Position numbers and translations under genes: made by a program. Shown here in pieces: positions 14,895 through 23,603 of a DNA stretch of 64,000 nucleotides (the stretch's first letter is position 1; the number at the start of each line of letters is the position of its first letter). Source of the stretch: Gammaproteobacteria bacterium (GTDB taxonomy: Bacteria; Pseudomonadota; Gammaproteobacteria; Steroidobacterales; GCA-2729495); assembly GCA_020851975.1 (NCBI GenBank), contig JADZBS010000034.1, forward strand, positions 26,165 through 90,164. The letters run 5' to 3'. The notes below the pieces were generated by a model. The model ran no database searches, had not been told where the DNA came from, and was given only the letters and a program-made list of their open reading frames with translations.

Positions 14895-14923
14895 ATTTTA
14901 TAGACCCGCCGGGCCATTTTCAA
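14895..14923 (-). promoter_or_regulatory. rplM-rpsI promoter
   Basis: Minus strand TTGAAA (14923-14918), exact 17-bp spacer, TAAAAT (14900-14895). Both hexamers differ from consensus by one base. The predicted start is near 14888, giving an L13 leader of about 45 nt. Confidence 0.75.
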
Positions 14924-14982
14924 CGCGAATCCAGGTACCTGCCGGCACCTGCCAGGGCCCCGGACGGCACGCCAAGCCCTTG

Positions 14983-15747
14983 TCAGAACTTGTATTCCAG
15001 GGAAATCGAGGTCTGCGTGTCGGTCTTGTCGATTCCGGGCAGGACATCCGTGTTGTGCTTCACGAGGTAGCCCAGCACCAGGCCGATGTTGCCGACCACG
15101 GCCACCTTGAGCTCCGTCAGGGACTCGATGTAGGTGTTGTCCGAGCCCATGCTGGTCGCCAGCGTCTGGCTGAACAACGCCGTCGGGCTGATGTGCCAGT
15201 GATAGTCGCCGCCCGCACGGGCCACCATCTCGTTCACGTCGCGCTCGGAGGAACTCAGCGGCGGATTCGGAGGCTCGGGCTGGCGCAGCTTCGACTGCGT
15301 GGCACCAACGCCGAGTTCCAGGTTCAGTTCCTGCGTGGCCGAGCGGAACACCCGCCAGCCGAGGCCGGCCACCTCGTAGATCTGGTGGTCGTAGGCGCTG
15401 AAGCGGTCCTTGTTGTACTCCGCCAGGCCGAACGTATAGAACTTCTCGGCGAGGTCGTACCTGGTCTTGATCTGGCCCTTGTAGGCCTCCGCGCTGGTTT
15501 CGTCGTCCTGGCTGGCCCCGAGCGCAGTGGCGAGCGCGCTGTGATGCCAGCGGCCCCGATCATGGAAGACTTCGCCCTTGAAATTGGCGTTCGTGCTGTC
15601 GGAGTTGCCGTTGACGGCGACGTAGCCGGCCGCCACGCTCCCCGACCAGCCCGCGGGTGCCGCAGCACCCTTTTCACCATGCGCCAGGACGGCGCCCTGC
15701 CAGACGAGCGCCGCCAGGCCGGCCATCGCCGGCAATACCTTGTTCAT
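14983..15747 (-). CDS. DUF481 outer-membrane beta-barrel protein
   Basis: 254 residues. A Sec signal ([21 protein letters not shown]) is followed by alternating beta-strands with aromatic girdles: [22 protein letters not shown] near the N-terminus is the DUF481 hallmark, and the last residue is Phe (SISLEYKF), the insertion signal for BAM. It is expected to form an outer-membrane barrel with no known substrate. ATG 15747 has a GGGGAGGA ribosome-binding site 9 nt upstream; the longer open frame ahead of it is intergenic. It is divergent from crp, and the CRP site between them may affect both. Confidence 0.88.
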   Translation of the reverse strand: MNKVLPAMAGLAALVWQGAVLAHGEKGAAAPAGWSGSVAAGYVAVNGNSDSTNANFKGEVFHDRGRWHHSALATALGASQDDETSAEAYKGQIKTRYDLAEKFYTFGLAEYNKDRFSAYDHQIYEVAGLGWRVFRSATQELNLELGVGATQSKLRQPEPPNPPLSSSERDVNEMVARAGGDYHWHISPTALFSQTLATSMGSDNTYIESLTELKVAVVGNIGLVLGYLVKHNTDVLPGIDKTDTQTSISLEYKF

Positions 15748-15914
15748 CGATGATCCTCCCCGTCCGGAATGCCTGCCGACGTCCCGGTGTTCGTCCCGGG
15801 ACCGGTTCGAGGCGCGCCACTCTAACCGGACCCCACCGGGCGGGCAAATCCGCACCCGGCACGACTGCGCCGGGTGCCGCCGCTCCCGGGCGGCCGACGC
15901 AGCGCGCGCGGCCC

Positions 15915-15930
15915 TGTGACCTGGCTCACA
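15915..15930. promoter_or_regulatory. Consensus CRP-binding site upstream of crp
   Basis: TGTGACCTGGCTCACA is a perfect TGTGA-N6-TCACA half-site pair. It lies 159 nt before the crp start and about 170 nt before the divergent DUF481 gene. Its centre (15922.5) is 61.5 bp before the start predicted from the crp promoter, the classic class I activator position. Confidence 0.85.
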
Positions 15931-15945
15931 AATCCACAAACAGAC

Positions 15946-15977
15946 TTGACATACTTCTGCGCCTTGCCCCTTACACT
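15946..15977 (+). promoter_or_regulatory. crp promoter
   Basis: A perfect TTGACA at 15946-15951 and a TTACAC/TACACT -10 at 15971-15977. The spacer is long at 19-20 bp, so the promoter is probably weak alone and suited to activator control. Predicted start is near 15984, giving a leader of about 105 nt. Confidence 0.65.
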
Positions 15978-16088
15978 GCAAGGCAATTGAACATATCGCC
16001 CGGTCACGCATCTCGCGGCGAGTGTAGATTCCGGATGTTGTCGAGTTGGGTTGTTCCTGAGTTGTTGTCCCCGAGGGGAGGGTGAACG

Positions 16089-16784
16089 ATGTCTACGAAC
16101 GGAAAAGGGCTGAGCGCGATCCCGGCGATCAGCAGGTTCCTGACCTACTGCCGCGTGCGCACGGTCCCGGGCAAGACGGTGATGGTCCACGCCGGCGACA
16201 CACCCGACACGCTGTATTACATCTGCAGCGGGTCCGTGGAAGTGATGATCGAGGATGAGGACGGCAACGAGATGGTGCTGGCCTACCTCAACCGCGGCCA
16301 GTTCTTCGGCGAAATGGGCCTGTTCAACGAACAGCCGAGCCGCAGCGCCTGGGTCCGCACCCGCGTCTCCTCGGAGATCGCCGAGATGACCTACCAGCGC
16401 TTCCGCCAGATCGCCAGCGAGAGCCCGGGACTGGTCTTCGAGCTGGCCACGCAGATGGCCACGCGTCTGACCCGAACCAACCGCAAGCTCTCCGATCTGG
16501 CCTTCGTGGACGTCACGGGCCGTGTCGCCCATGCGATCCGCGACCTGTGCAACGAGCCCGATGCCATGACCCATCCGCAGGGCATGCAGATCAAGGTCAG
16601 CCGCCAGGAGCTGTCGCGCCTGGTCGGATGCTCCCGCGAGATGGCTGGACGCGTGCTCAAGGTGCTCGAGGACGAGGGCCTGGTGTCGGCCAGCGGCAAG
16701 ACCATCGTCGTATACAACGTCCGGCCCCAGCCGCGCATCCGCGCGGTGCCCGAACCCGCGGCGGCTGCCGCCGGCGGGCAGTAA
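16089..16784 (+). CDS. crp: cAMP-CRP/Vfr-type global transcription regulator
   Basis: 231 residues; dimeric DNA-binding regulator. N-terminal cyclic-nucleotide domain with the phosphate-binding cassette FFGEMGLF...RSAWVR, so cAMP binding is likely. A dimer helix follows and then a winged helix-turn-helix, RQELSRLVGCSREMAGRVLK near residue 180, whose recognition helix matches CRP and Vfr (RE-R in the E. coli-type motif). Hence the TGTGA/TCACA site upstream is a plausible self-target. The last 20 residues (PAAAAAGG) are an unusual low-complexity tail. GAGGGGAGGG before ATG is a strong ribosome-binding site. Confidence 0.95.
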   Translation: MSTNGKGLSAIPAISRFLTYCRVRTVPGKTVMVHAGDTPDTLYYICSGSVEVMIEDEDGNEMVLAYLNRGQFFGEMGLFNEQPSRSAWVRTRVSSEIAEMTYQRFRQIASESPGLVFELATQMATRLTRTNRKLSDLAFVDVTGRVAHAIRDLCNEPDAMTHPQGMQIKVSRQELSRLVGCSREMAGRVLKVLEDEGLVSASGKTIVVYNVRPQPRIRAVPEPAAAAAGGQ

Positions 16785-16793
16785 CCGGGACGA

Positions 16794-17486
16794 TCAGGCG
16801 GTCGCCGCCTGTGCGGCGGCCGCCAGCTCCCGCCTCAGCGCCAGCATGGTGGCCGGGTAGTCGCCGCTGCCGAAGATGGCAGAGCCCGCCACGAACGTAT
16901 CGGCACCGGCTTCGGCGACATCGCGGATGTTGTCCGCCTTGATCCCGCCGTCGACCTCGATGCGCACCTCGCGGCGCAGGGCATCGATGCGCTTGCGGAT
17001 CTGGCGGATCTTGGGCAGCGCGCTCGGGATGAAGGCCTGGCCGCCGAACCCCGGGTTCACCGACATCACCAGCACGAAATCGAGCTTCTCCAGGGTGTAG
17101 TCCAGCCAGCTGATGGGCGTGGCCGGGTTCAGCACCAGGCCGGCCTTGCAGTCGTGACGGCGGATGAGGTCGATGGTGCGATCCACGTGGTCGCTCGCCT
17201 CGGGATGGAAGCTGATCCAGCTCGCCCCGGCCGCGGCGAAATCCTCCACCAGCCGGTCCACGGGCCGGATCATCAGGTGCACGTCGATCGGTGCCTTGAC
17301 GCCGTGGCGTCGAAGCGCCTCGCAGACCAGCGGGCCGACAGTCAGGTTCGGCACGTAATGGTTGTCCATCACGTCGAAATGGATCAGGTCCGCGCCCGCC
17401 GCCAGCACGGCGTCCACCTCGGCACCGAGCCGGGCGAAATCGGCCGACAGGATGGAAGGAGCGATCAGGGCTGGGAGTCGGGCCAC
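16794..17486 (-). CDS. rpe: Ribulose-phosphate 3-epimerase
   Basis: TIM-barrel enzyme of the pentose phosphate pathway, 230 residues. Metal/catalytic residues are visible in [44 protein letters not shown] and IEVDGGI. GTG at 17486 ([11 protein letters not shown]) matches the family N-terminus and has AGGA 8 nt upstream; an in-frame ATG at 17525 would add 13 residues. It converges with crp, leaving 9 nt. It is followed upstream by djlA on the same strand with a 43-nt gap. Confidence 0.95.
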   Translation of the reverse strand: MARLPALIAPSILSADFARLGAEVDAVLAAGADLIHFDVMDNHYVPNLTVGPLVCEALRRHGVKAPIDVHLMIRPVDRLVEDFAAAGASWISFHPEASDHVDRTIDLIRRHDCKAGLVLNPATPISWLDYTLEKLDFVLVMSVNPGFGGQAFIPSALPKIRQIRKRIDALRREVRIEVDGGIKADNIRDVAEAGADTFVAGSAIFGSGDYPATMLALRRELAAAAQAATA

Positions 17487-17529
17487 GTCCGTCGTCCTGT
17501 GATGAAGCCGCCGTGATGGTAGCACGCCG

Positions 17530-18327
17530 CTAGCGCATGCCCCGCGCCTCGCGCACCAGCTCGTAGGCTGCCCGGATCTCGCGCGTGCGCTCGTGCGCGA
17601 TCCCGAGCATGGACTCGGGCAGTCCCCGCGCCGCCTGCTTGTCCGGGTGGTGCTGGTTCATGAGGCGGCGGTAGGCCGTCTTGACCTCACGATCGCTGGC
17701 GCGCGCGTCCACACCGAGCACCTCGTAGGCATCGGCGAGCTTCACCTCGCTGGAAGGCGGGGTGGCTGCGGCGCCGTGAGCACGCCGCGCGCGCAGGATA
17801 GCCTCCAGATGCATGATCACGAGGCGGTTCATCCCGAGCGCGTCGGCGATGCGTCCCAGCAGCTCGCGCTCCGCTGCGCTGACGCTGCCCTTCGCCAGCG
17901 CCAGGTCGACCTCGATCTCCAGGAACAGGCGCAGCAGTTGCGGGTGCCGGCCGCAAGCGCTGCGCAGCCGCCCGACCTGTTCCAGCAGCGGCCAGTCCGC
18001 ACGCTTGCCGGTGTTGAAGAACTCCATGGCGAGGCGGGTCTGCCCCTCGTCGAGGCGCATGCGCTGCATGACTGCACGCGCGGCGTCGATCTCCGCTTCC
18101 GACACCCGGCCGTCGACCTTGGCGAGGTGACCCATCACCATGAAGGTGGTCTCGAAGAATACCCGCTGGCGTTCCACCGCGGAGGTGCCGCCGGGGGCAC
18201 CCGTCCCCGGCCGCACGGCCATGCCGCGGTCGAACTGGTGCCCCAGAATGGCGCCGATTACCGCACCCGGCCAACGCGCCGCCGCATAGCCGAGCACGGC
18301 TCCTGCCACCTTGCCGATCCACGCCAT
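17530..18327 (-). CDS. djlA: DnaJ-like co-chaperone DjlA
   Basis: 265 residues, type III J-protein of the inner membrane. One N-terminal glycine-zipper-like membrane segment ([23 protein letters not shown] region, about residues 6-30), then a TerB-like helical domain (about 60-175, [19 protein letters not shown]), then a C-terminal J domain from about 200 with the HPD motif in MNQHHPDKQ. It recruits DnaK to the membrane. ATG 18327 is chosen because it begins directly with the membrane segment. Confidence 0.93.
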   Translation of the reverse strand: MAWIGKVAGAVLGYAAARWPGAVIGAILGHQFDRGMAVRPGTGAPGGTSAVERQRVFFETTFMVMGHLAKVDGRVSEAEIDAARAVMQRMRLDEGQTRLAMEFFNTGKRADWPLLEQVGRLRSACGRHPQLLRLFLEIEVDLALAKGSVSAAERELLGRIADALGMNRLVIMHLEAILRARRAHGAAATPPSSEVKLADAYEVLGVDARASDREVKTAYRRLMNQHHPDKQAARGLPESMLGIAHERTREIRAAYELVREARGMR

Positions 18328-18346
18328 CGCCCGGGTCTCGCCTGCC

Positions 18347-18375
18347 TTATCCGGCACCGGGCGCCAGCTTACAAT
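18347..18375 (+). promoter_or_regulatory. Candidate purC promoter
   Basis: TACAAT at 18370-18375 with a poor TTATCC at 17-bp spacing (18347-18352). It lies partly in the 5' end of the divergent djlA region. No PurR-like operator was recognised. Confidence 0.4.
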
Positions 18376-18412
18376 ACCGCCCCTTCGCAACCCCGCCACC
18401 AGGACCATGCCG

Positions 18413-19318
18413 ATGAACGCCAGCGGTGCCGATGCCGCCCTCTACGAGTCGCACCTCACGGGCCTGAAGCGGCTCAGCCAGGGCAAGGTGCGCGACATCT
18501 ACGAAGTCGATGCGCGGCACCTGCTCATCGTCACGACCGACCGGCTGTCGGCGTTCGATGTCATCCTGCCGAACCCGATTCCCGGCAAGGGCGAAGTGCT
18601 GACGCAGTTGTCGAACTTCTGGTTCGAGCGCATGCGCCCGATCGTGCCGAATCACCTGACGGACCGGCGTCCCGAGGACGTGGTCGCAAATCCTGCCGAA
18701 GCGGCCATCGTCGCCCGCCGCTCGGTGGTGGCACGCAGGCTCCAGCCGTTGCCCGTGGAGGCCGTCGTACGCGGTTACCTCATCGGCTCCGGCTGGAAGG
18801 ACTACCGCGCCACCGGCGCCGTCTGCGGCATCCCGCTGCCCGCGGGACTGGCGCTCGCCGCGCAGCTGCCGGAACCGATCTTCACGCCCGCCACCAAGGC
18901 GGCGCTCGGCGAGCACGACGAGAACATCAGCTTCGCGCGGATGGAATCGCTGGTCGGCACCGATCTGGCCCGCCGGGTGCGCGACCTGGCGCTGGCGATC
19001 TATGCGCGGGGCGCCGAGCATGCCCGCAGCCGCGGCATCATCATCGCCGACACCAAGTTCGAGTTCGGCCTCGACACCGACGGGGGGCTGTACCTGATCG
19101 ACGAGGTGCTGACGCCCGACTCCTCGCGCTTCTGGCCGGCGAGCGGCTACCGCACCGGGATCAGCCCGCCGAGCTTCGACAAGCAGTACGTGCGCGATTA
19201 CCTCGAGACGCTCGACTGGAACAAGAAGGCTCCGGGCCCCGACCTGCCCGAGGAGGTCGTCAGGCGCACCAGCGAGAAGTACCGCCAGGCGCTGGAGCTG
19301 CTCACGGGAACCGGCTGA
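18413..19318 (+). CDS. purC: Phosphoribosylaminoimidazole-succinocarboxamide synthase (SAICAR synthase)
   Basis: Ligates aspartate to CAIR in purine synthesis; 301 residues, the longer yeast/proteobacterial form. [45 protein letters not shown] and [15 protein letters not shown] are diagnostic. Two ATGs lie 6 nt apart; the second (18413) has AGGA 8 nt upstream while the first has it 2 nt upstream, so I chose the second. Its stop abuts the pmbA stop with no gap. purE, the preceding step in the pathway, is 1.5 kb away but in a separate unit. Confidence 0.95.
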   Translation: MNASGADAALYESHLTGLKRLSQGKVRDIYEVDARHLLIVTTDRLSAFDVILPNPIPGKGEVLTQLSNFWFERMRPIVPNHLTDRRPEDVVANPAEAAIVARRSVVARRLQPLPVEAVVRGYLIGSGWKDYRATGAVCGIPLPAGLALAAQLPEPIFTPATKAALGEHDENISFARMESLVGTDLARRVRDLALAIYARGAEHARSRGIIIADTKFEFGLDTDGGLYLIDEVLTPDSSRFWPASGYRTGISPPSFDKQYVRDYLETLDWNKKAPGPDLPEEVVRRTSEKYRQALELLTGTG

Positions 19319-20659
19319 TCAGGCGCCGGCGATGGTCATCTCCCGCACCAGGATCGATCCGGTGCGGATCGCGCCCGCATATTCCACATCGTTGCCCACG
19401 GCGAGGATGCCGCGGTACATGTTGCGCAGGTTGCCGGCAATGGTGATCTCGCTCACCGGGAAACGGATCTCGCCGCGCTCCACCCAGAACCCGGCCGCTC
19501 CACGCGAGTAATCGCCCGTCACCGGGTTCACGCCGCTGCCCATGAGCTCCGTCAGGAGCAGTCCGGTATCGAGCGCCGCGAGCAGGTCGGCCTCGCCCTG
19601 GCCCGTATCGTGCACGACGAGGTTGTGGATGCCGCCGGCGTTGCCGGTGCTGGCCATGCCGAGCTTGCGCGCCGAGTAACTGCCGAGCACGTAGCCCTGC
19701 AGGACACCGGCGCTCACCAGGCGCCGGCCGGTGGTGGCCACGCCCTCGTCGTCGAATGGCGCGCTGGCGAGACCCTTGGCGATGTGCGGCTGCTCGTCGA
19801 TGGTGACGCAGTCGGCCATCACTGCGGTGCCGAGGCTGTCGAGCAGGAAGGAGGACCGTCGGTACAGGGCGCCGCCGCTGACGGCCCCGACCAGGTGCCC
19901 GACGAGCCCCCGGGCGAGGCGCGGCGGGAACAGTACCGGTGCCTGGCGGGTGTCGAGCTTGACGGCGCCGAGGCGGGCTGCGGCGCGTCGTGCCGCCTGG
20001 CGGCCGACGGCCTCGCCGGCATGCAGATCCACCGGATCGCGCGCCTGGGTGTAGTCCATGTCGCGCTCCATCTGTTCGCCCTGGCTGGCGATGACGGCGC
20101 AGGCGAGGCTGTGGTGCGTGTCACGGTAACCTTCGAGGAAGCCGTGGCTGTTGCCGTAGACGCGGCACCCCTCGTGGCTCGAGAGGCTCGCACCTTCGGA
20201 GTTGGTGATGCGCGGATCGCTGTCGAGCGCCGCCGCCTCGCAGCGCGTGGCTGCTTCGATGGCTTCGTCGGCGTCGAGCGACCAGGGATGCCACAGGGCG
20301 AGATCGGGGACCGTACGGGCCAGGCGATCGGCATCCGCGAGTCCGGCACAGGCGTCCTCGGCCGCGTAGCGCGCCAGCGTGCAGGCCTTGCGCACGCTCT
20401 CCCCGATTGCCGCGGCACCGAGATCCGAGGTGCTGGCGCTGCCCTTGCGCCCGCCGAAGTACACCGTGATCCCGAGGCCCTGGTCGCGGTGGAACTCGAG
20501 GGTCTCCACCGCGCGCAGGCGCACGGTGACCGACAGCCCGGTCCCGAAGCTCGCGCTCGCCTCGGCCTGGCTCGCGCCAAGCCCGCGCGCCAGTTCCAGG
20601 GCACGGGCTACCCGCGCCTTGAGGTCGTCGATGGACGGTTCGTGGTGCCCGCGATTCAT
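19319..20659 (-). CDS. pmbA: Metalloprotease subunit PmbA (TldE)
   Basis: 446 residues; the non-catalytic partner of TldD in the heterodimeric TldD/TldE protease that trims modified peptides and unfolded helices. RDQGLGITVYFGGRKGSASTSD, NSEGASLSSHEG and LTELMGSGVNPVTGDYSRGAAGFWVE are typical. It lacks the HExxxH metal motif, as PmbA does. It converges exactly on purC and is divergent from purE; its partner tldD lies just beyond purE. Confidence 0.95.
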   Translation of the reverse strand: MNRGHHEPSIDDLKARVARALELARGLGASQAEASASFGTGLSVTVRLRAVETLEFHRDQGLGITVYFGGRKGSASTSDLGAAAIGESVRKACTLARYAAEDACAGLADADRLARTVPDLALWHPWSLDADEAIEAATRCEAAALDSDPRITNSEGASLSSHEGCRVYGNSHGFLEGYRDTHHSLACAVIASQGEQMERDMDYTQARDPVDLHAGEAVGRQAARRAAARLGAVKLDTRQAPVLFPPRLARGLVGHLVGAVSGGALYRRSSFLLDSLGTAVMADCVTIDEQPHIAKGLASAPFDDEGVATTGRRLVSAGVLQGYVLGSYSARKLGMASTGNAGGIHNLVVHDTGQGEADLLAALDTGLLLTELMGSGVNPVTGDYSRGAAGFWVERGEIRFPVSEITIAGNLRNMYRGILAVGNDVEYAGAIRTGSILVREMTIAGA

Positions 20660-20783
20660 GCCGTGCCTTGGCCTGCGTGAGTCGATCGCGGCATTCTAGC
20701 AGGCCGTCGCACGAGGACCCGGCCGGCACCGGTGCGCACGGATGCTATGATCCGGTCCCGACGACGAGGCGAAGAGAACAGCC

Positions 20784-21275
20784 ATGAAACCACTGGTCGG
20801 CATCCTGATGGGCTCCCGCTCGGACTGGGAACTCATGTCCCACGCCGCGGCCACGCTCGACGCGCTCGGCATCTCCCACGAGGTCAACGCGATCTCGGCG
20901 CACCGTGCGCCGGATCGTCTCGCGCAGTACTGCGAGACGGCTCGTGAGCGCGGCCTGCAGGTGCTGATCGCCGGTGCGGGCCTTGCTGCGGCCCTGCCGG
21001 GGGTCGCTGCCGCCAAGACTTCGCTGCCCGTGCTCGGCGTACCGCTGCCTTCCCCCGCCCTCGGTGGCATGGACGCGCTGCTGTCGATCGTGCAGATGCC
21101 GCCGGGAATCCCCGTTGGCACGCTCGCCATCGGCAAGGCCGGCGCCATCAACGCGGCGCTGCTCGCCGGCGCCATCCTCGCGCTCGGCGACGAGCGCATT
21201 CGCACGGCGCTCGACGAGTACCGCGCACGACAGACCGCCACCGTGCTCGCCAATACCGACCCGCGCGCCTCCTGA
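20784..21275 (+). CDS. purE: N5-CAIR mutase, catalytic subunit (PurE)
   Basis: Converts N5-carboxyaminoimidazole ribonucleotide to CAIR; 163 residues. [14 protein letters not shown], the catalytic SAHRAPD (His40) and [28 protein letters not shown] are well conserved. In the loop that usually reads GAGGAAHLPG this protein has [10 protein letters not shown], so the conserved His is Ala70. purK is not in the window. A TATGAT at 20746-20751 may be its -10. GAAGAGAAC precedes the ATG as a weak ribosome-binding site. Confidence 0.93.
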   Translation: MKPLVGILMGSRSDWELMSHAAATLDALGISHEVNAISAHRAPDRLAQYCETARERGLQVLIAGAGLAAALPGVAAAKTSLPVLGVPLPSPALGGMDALLSIVQMPPGIPVGTLAIGKAGAINAALLAGAILALGDERIRTALDEYRARQTATVLANTDPRAS

Positions 21276-21288
21276 GAGCGGAACGGTC

Positions 21289-22743
21289 TCAGTCGGTCCC
21301 GGCCGTACCGCCGACGGTCAATCCCTCGATGCGCAGCGTCGGCTGGCCGACGCCCACCGGCACCGACTGGCCGTCCTTGCCGCACGTGCCGACGCCCTCG
21401 TCGAGCCGCAGGTCGTTGCCGACCATCGACACGCGGCGCAGCACCGATGGCCCGTCGCCGATCAGCGTGGCGTCGCGGATGGGCGCGCCGAGCCGGCCTT
21501 TCTCGATCAGGTAGGCCTCGCTTGCCGAGAACACGAACTTGCCGGACGTGATGTCGACCTGGCCGCCGCCGAAATTGCGGGCGTAGATGCCGCGCTCGAC
21601 GGAGCCGATGATTTCCTCCGGCGCGTGCTCGCCCGGCAGCATGTAGGTGTTGGTCATGCGCGGCAGCGGCAGATGCGCGAAGGACTGCCGCCGGCCGTTG
21701 CCGGTCGGCTGCATGCCCATGAGACGCGCGTTGAGCTTGTCCTGCAGGTAGCCGGCGAGCCGTCCGTTCTCGATCAGCACCGTGCGCCGGGTCGGTATGC
21801 CTTCGTCGTCGACGTTGAGCGAGCCGCGGCGCAGGGGGAGCGTGCCGTCGTCGACGATGGTGCAGAGTTCCGAGGCCACGGTCTCGCCGAGCCGACGGCT
21901 GAATGCCGAGGTCCCCTTGCGGTTGAAGTCGCCCTCCAGACCGTGGCCGATCGCCTCGTGCAGCAGCACACCGGGCCAGCCGGGACCGAGCACGACGACC
22001 ATCTCGCCAGCCGGCGCCGGCACGGCCTCCAGCGCCACCAGCGCCTGGCGCACCGCCTCGCGGCCGAAGGCAAAGGCGCGATCGTCCTCGAGGAAATGGC
22101 CGATGCCGAACCGCCCGCCGCCACCCGTATAGCCCTGCTCGCGGCGGTCACCGTCCTCGACGATCACCGACACGTTCATGCGCACCAGCGGACGCACGTC
22201 GGCGGCCAGCACGCCGTCACTGCTGCACACCAGGATCACCTCGTGCACGGCCACCAGGCTCGCCATCACCTGCTTGACGCGCGGATCGAGCGCCCGTGTG
22301 GCGGCGTCCACGCGCTGCAATAGCGCCACCTTGTCGTCATCGGCAAGCGTCGGGATCGGATCGATCGGCTCGTACAGCGCATGCCCCGGCCTGGCCGACC
22401 AGGCCTGGACGGCACCCTGGCGGCCCGAGCGGGCAATGGCGCCGGCGGCACCGGCAGCCTGCAGCAGCGCCGGCACGACGATATCGTCGGCGTAGGCGAA
22501 GCCGGTCTTCTCGCCCGCCAGGGCGCGCACGCCCACGCCCTGTTCGATGCTGTGGCTGCCCTCCTTGACGATGCCGTCTTCGAGCGACCACGCCTCGTGG
22601 CGCGAGACCTCGAAGTACAGATCGGCTGCATCGACCCCACCGCGCAGCAGCGCATGCAGGGCACGCTCGAGATCGCCGTCGCCGAGTCCGGTCGGGGCGA
22701 GCAGCGCGCGGCGGGCGATGTCGACGGTATTCGTGGTGCTCAC
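21289..22743 (-). CDS. tldD: Metalloprotease TldD
   Basis: Catalytic half of the TldD/TldE (PmbA) zinc protease, 484 residues. The metal-binding [16 protein letters not shown] (HExxxH) lies near residue 265, and [19 protein letters not shown] and [23 protein letters not shown] are typical of the C-terminal part. It lies downstream of the nitrilase gene (25-nt gap), in the conserved rng-yhdP-nitrilase-tldD series, and converges with purE. Confidence 0.96.
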   Translation of the reverse strand: MSTTNTVDIARRALLAPTGLGDGDLERALHALLRGGVDAADLYFEVSRHEAWSLEDGIVKEGSHSIEQGVGVRALAGEKTGFAYADDIVVPALLQAAGAAGAIARSGRQGAVQAWSARPGHALYEPIDPIPTLADDDKVALLQRVDAATRALDPRVKQVMASLVAVHEVILVCSSDGVLAADVRPLVRMNVSVIVEDGDRREQGYTGGGGRFGIGHFLEDDRAFAFGREAVRQALVALEAVPAPAGEMVVVLGPGWPGVLLHEAIGHGLEGDFNRKGTSAFSRRLGETVASELCTIVDDGTLPLRRGSLNVDDEGIPTRRTVLIENGRLAGYLQDKLNARLMGMQPTGNGRRQSFAHLPLPRMTNTYMLPGEHAPEEIIGSVERGIYARNFGGGQVDITSGKFVFSASEAYLIEKGRLGAPIRDATLIGDGPSVLRRVSMVGNDLRLDEGVGTCGKDGQSVPVGVGQPTLRIEGLTVGGTAGTD

Positions 22744-22768
22744 GATGGCGGGACTCCTGTGGATGCGC

Positions 22769-23590
22769 TCAGCCCGTCAGCCGGCGATGGGTCAACGCGG
22801 GAAACTGGTCGCGCAGCCGCTGCAGGTAGGCGCCATCCATCGTCGCGGCCACCACGCCGGGCCCGCCCGCGTTCTCGGCGAGCACCTCACCCCAGGGGCC
22901 GACCACCAGCGAGTGCCCGAACGTGCGCCGTCCGCCCGGATGTTCGCCGGTCTGCGCCGCCGCCACCATGTAGCACAGGTTCTCGATGGCCCGCGCCCGC
23001 AGCAGCGTGTGCCAGTGGGCCTGTCCGGTGCGCTGCGTGAACGCCGCTGGCAGTGTAATCACGTCGACCTCGCGCGCGAGCATGGCGCGGAACAGTTCGG
23101 GGAATCGCAGGTCGTAGCACACGGCGACGCCGAGCCGCCCGAACGGGGTGGCGATCACCAGCGGCTCGCTTCCCGCCGTGGTGCGTCGCGATTCGCGGTA
23201 GGCCTCGGTGCTGTCGGGTACGCGCACGTCGAACAGGTGGATCTTGTCGTAGCGTCCGACGCGCTGGCCCTGCGCGTCCCACACGCAGCAGGCGGCATAC
23301 GGTCGATCGGGATCATCGCTCGACAGTGGAATGGTGCCGCCGACGATCCACAGCCGGCAGTCGCGCGCCGTGCGGGCCAGGAAGTCCTGGATCGGCCCGG
23401 CCCCGTCGGCCTCGGCGATGTGGCCGCGCGCACTCTCCTCGGCCGACATGAAGGCAAAGTTTTCCGGCAGCACGGCAAGCCGGACGCCGCCACGTGCCGC
23501 TTCCTCCAGAAAACGGCGTGCTTCACCGAGGTTGACGCCGACGTCACCCGCCGATGTCATCTGGATTGCTGCCAACCTCGTCCTGCTCAT
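22769..23590 (-). CDS. Carbon-nitrogen hydrolase, Nit/omega-amidase type
   Basis: 273-residue nitrilase-superfamily amidase with the full Glu-Lys-Cys triad: Glu in VLPENFAF, Lys in RYDKIHLFD, Cys in [13 protein letters not shown]. The closest types are Nit1 (deaminated-glutathione amidase) and omega-amidase; which one cannot be settled. It starts at ATG 23590, 13 nt after yhdP stops, and precedes tldD. The yhdP-nitrilase-tldD order is conserved in gammaproteobacteria. Confidence 0.9.
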   Translation of the reverse strand: MSRTRLAAIQMTSAGDVGVNLGEARRFLEEAARGGVRLAVLPENFAFMSAEESARGHIAEADGAGPIQDFLARTARDCRLWIVGGTIPLSSDDPDRPYAACCVWDAQGQRVGRYDKIHLFDVRVPDSTEAYRESRRTTAGSEPLVIATPFGRLGVAVCYDLRFPELFRAMLAREVDVITLPAAFTQRTGQAHWHTLLRARAIENLCYMVAAAQTGEHPGGRRTFGHSLVVGPWGEVLAENAGGPGVVAATMDGAYLQRLRDQFPALTHRRLTG

Positions 23591-23603
23591 GGCCGTTCGT
23601 CCG

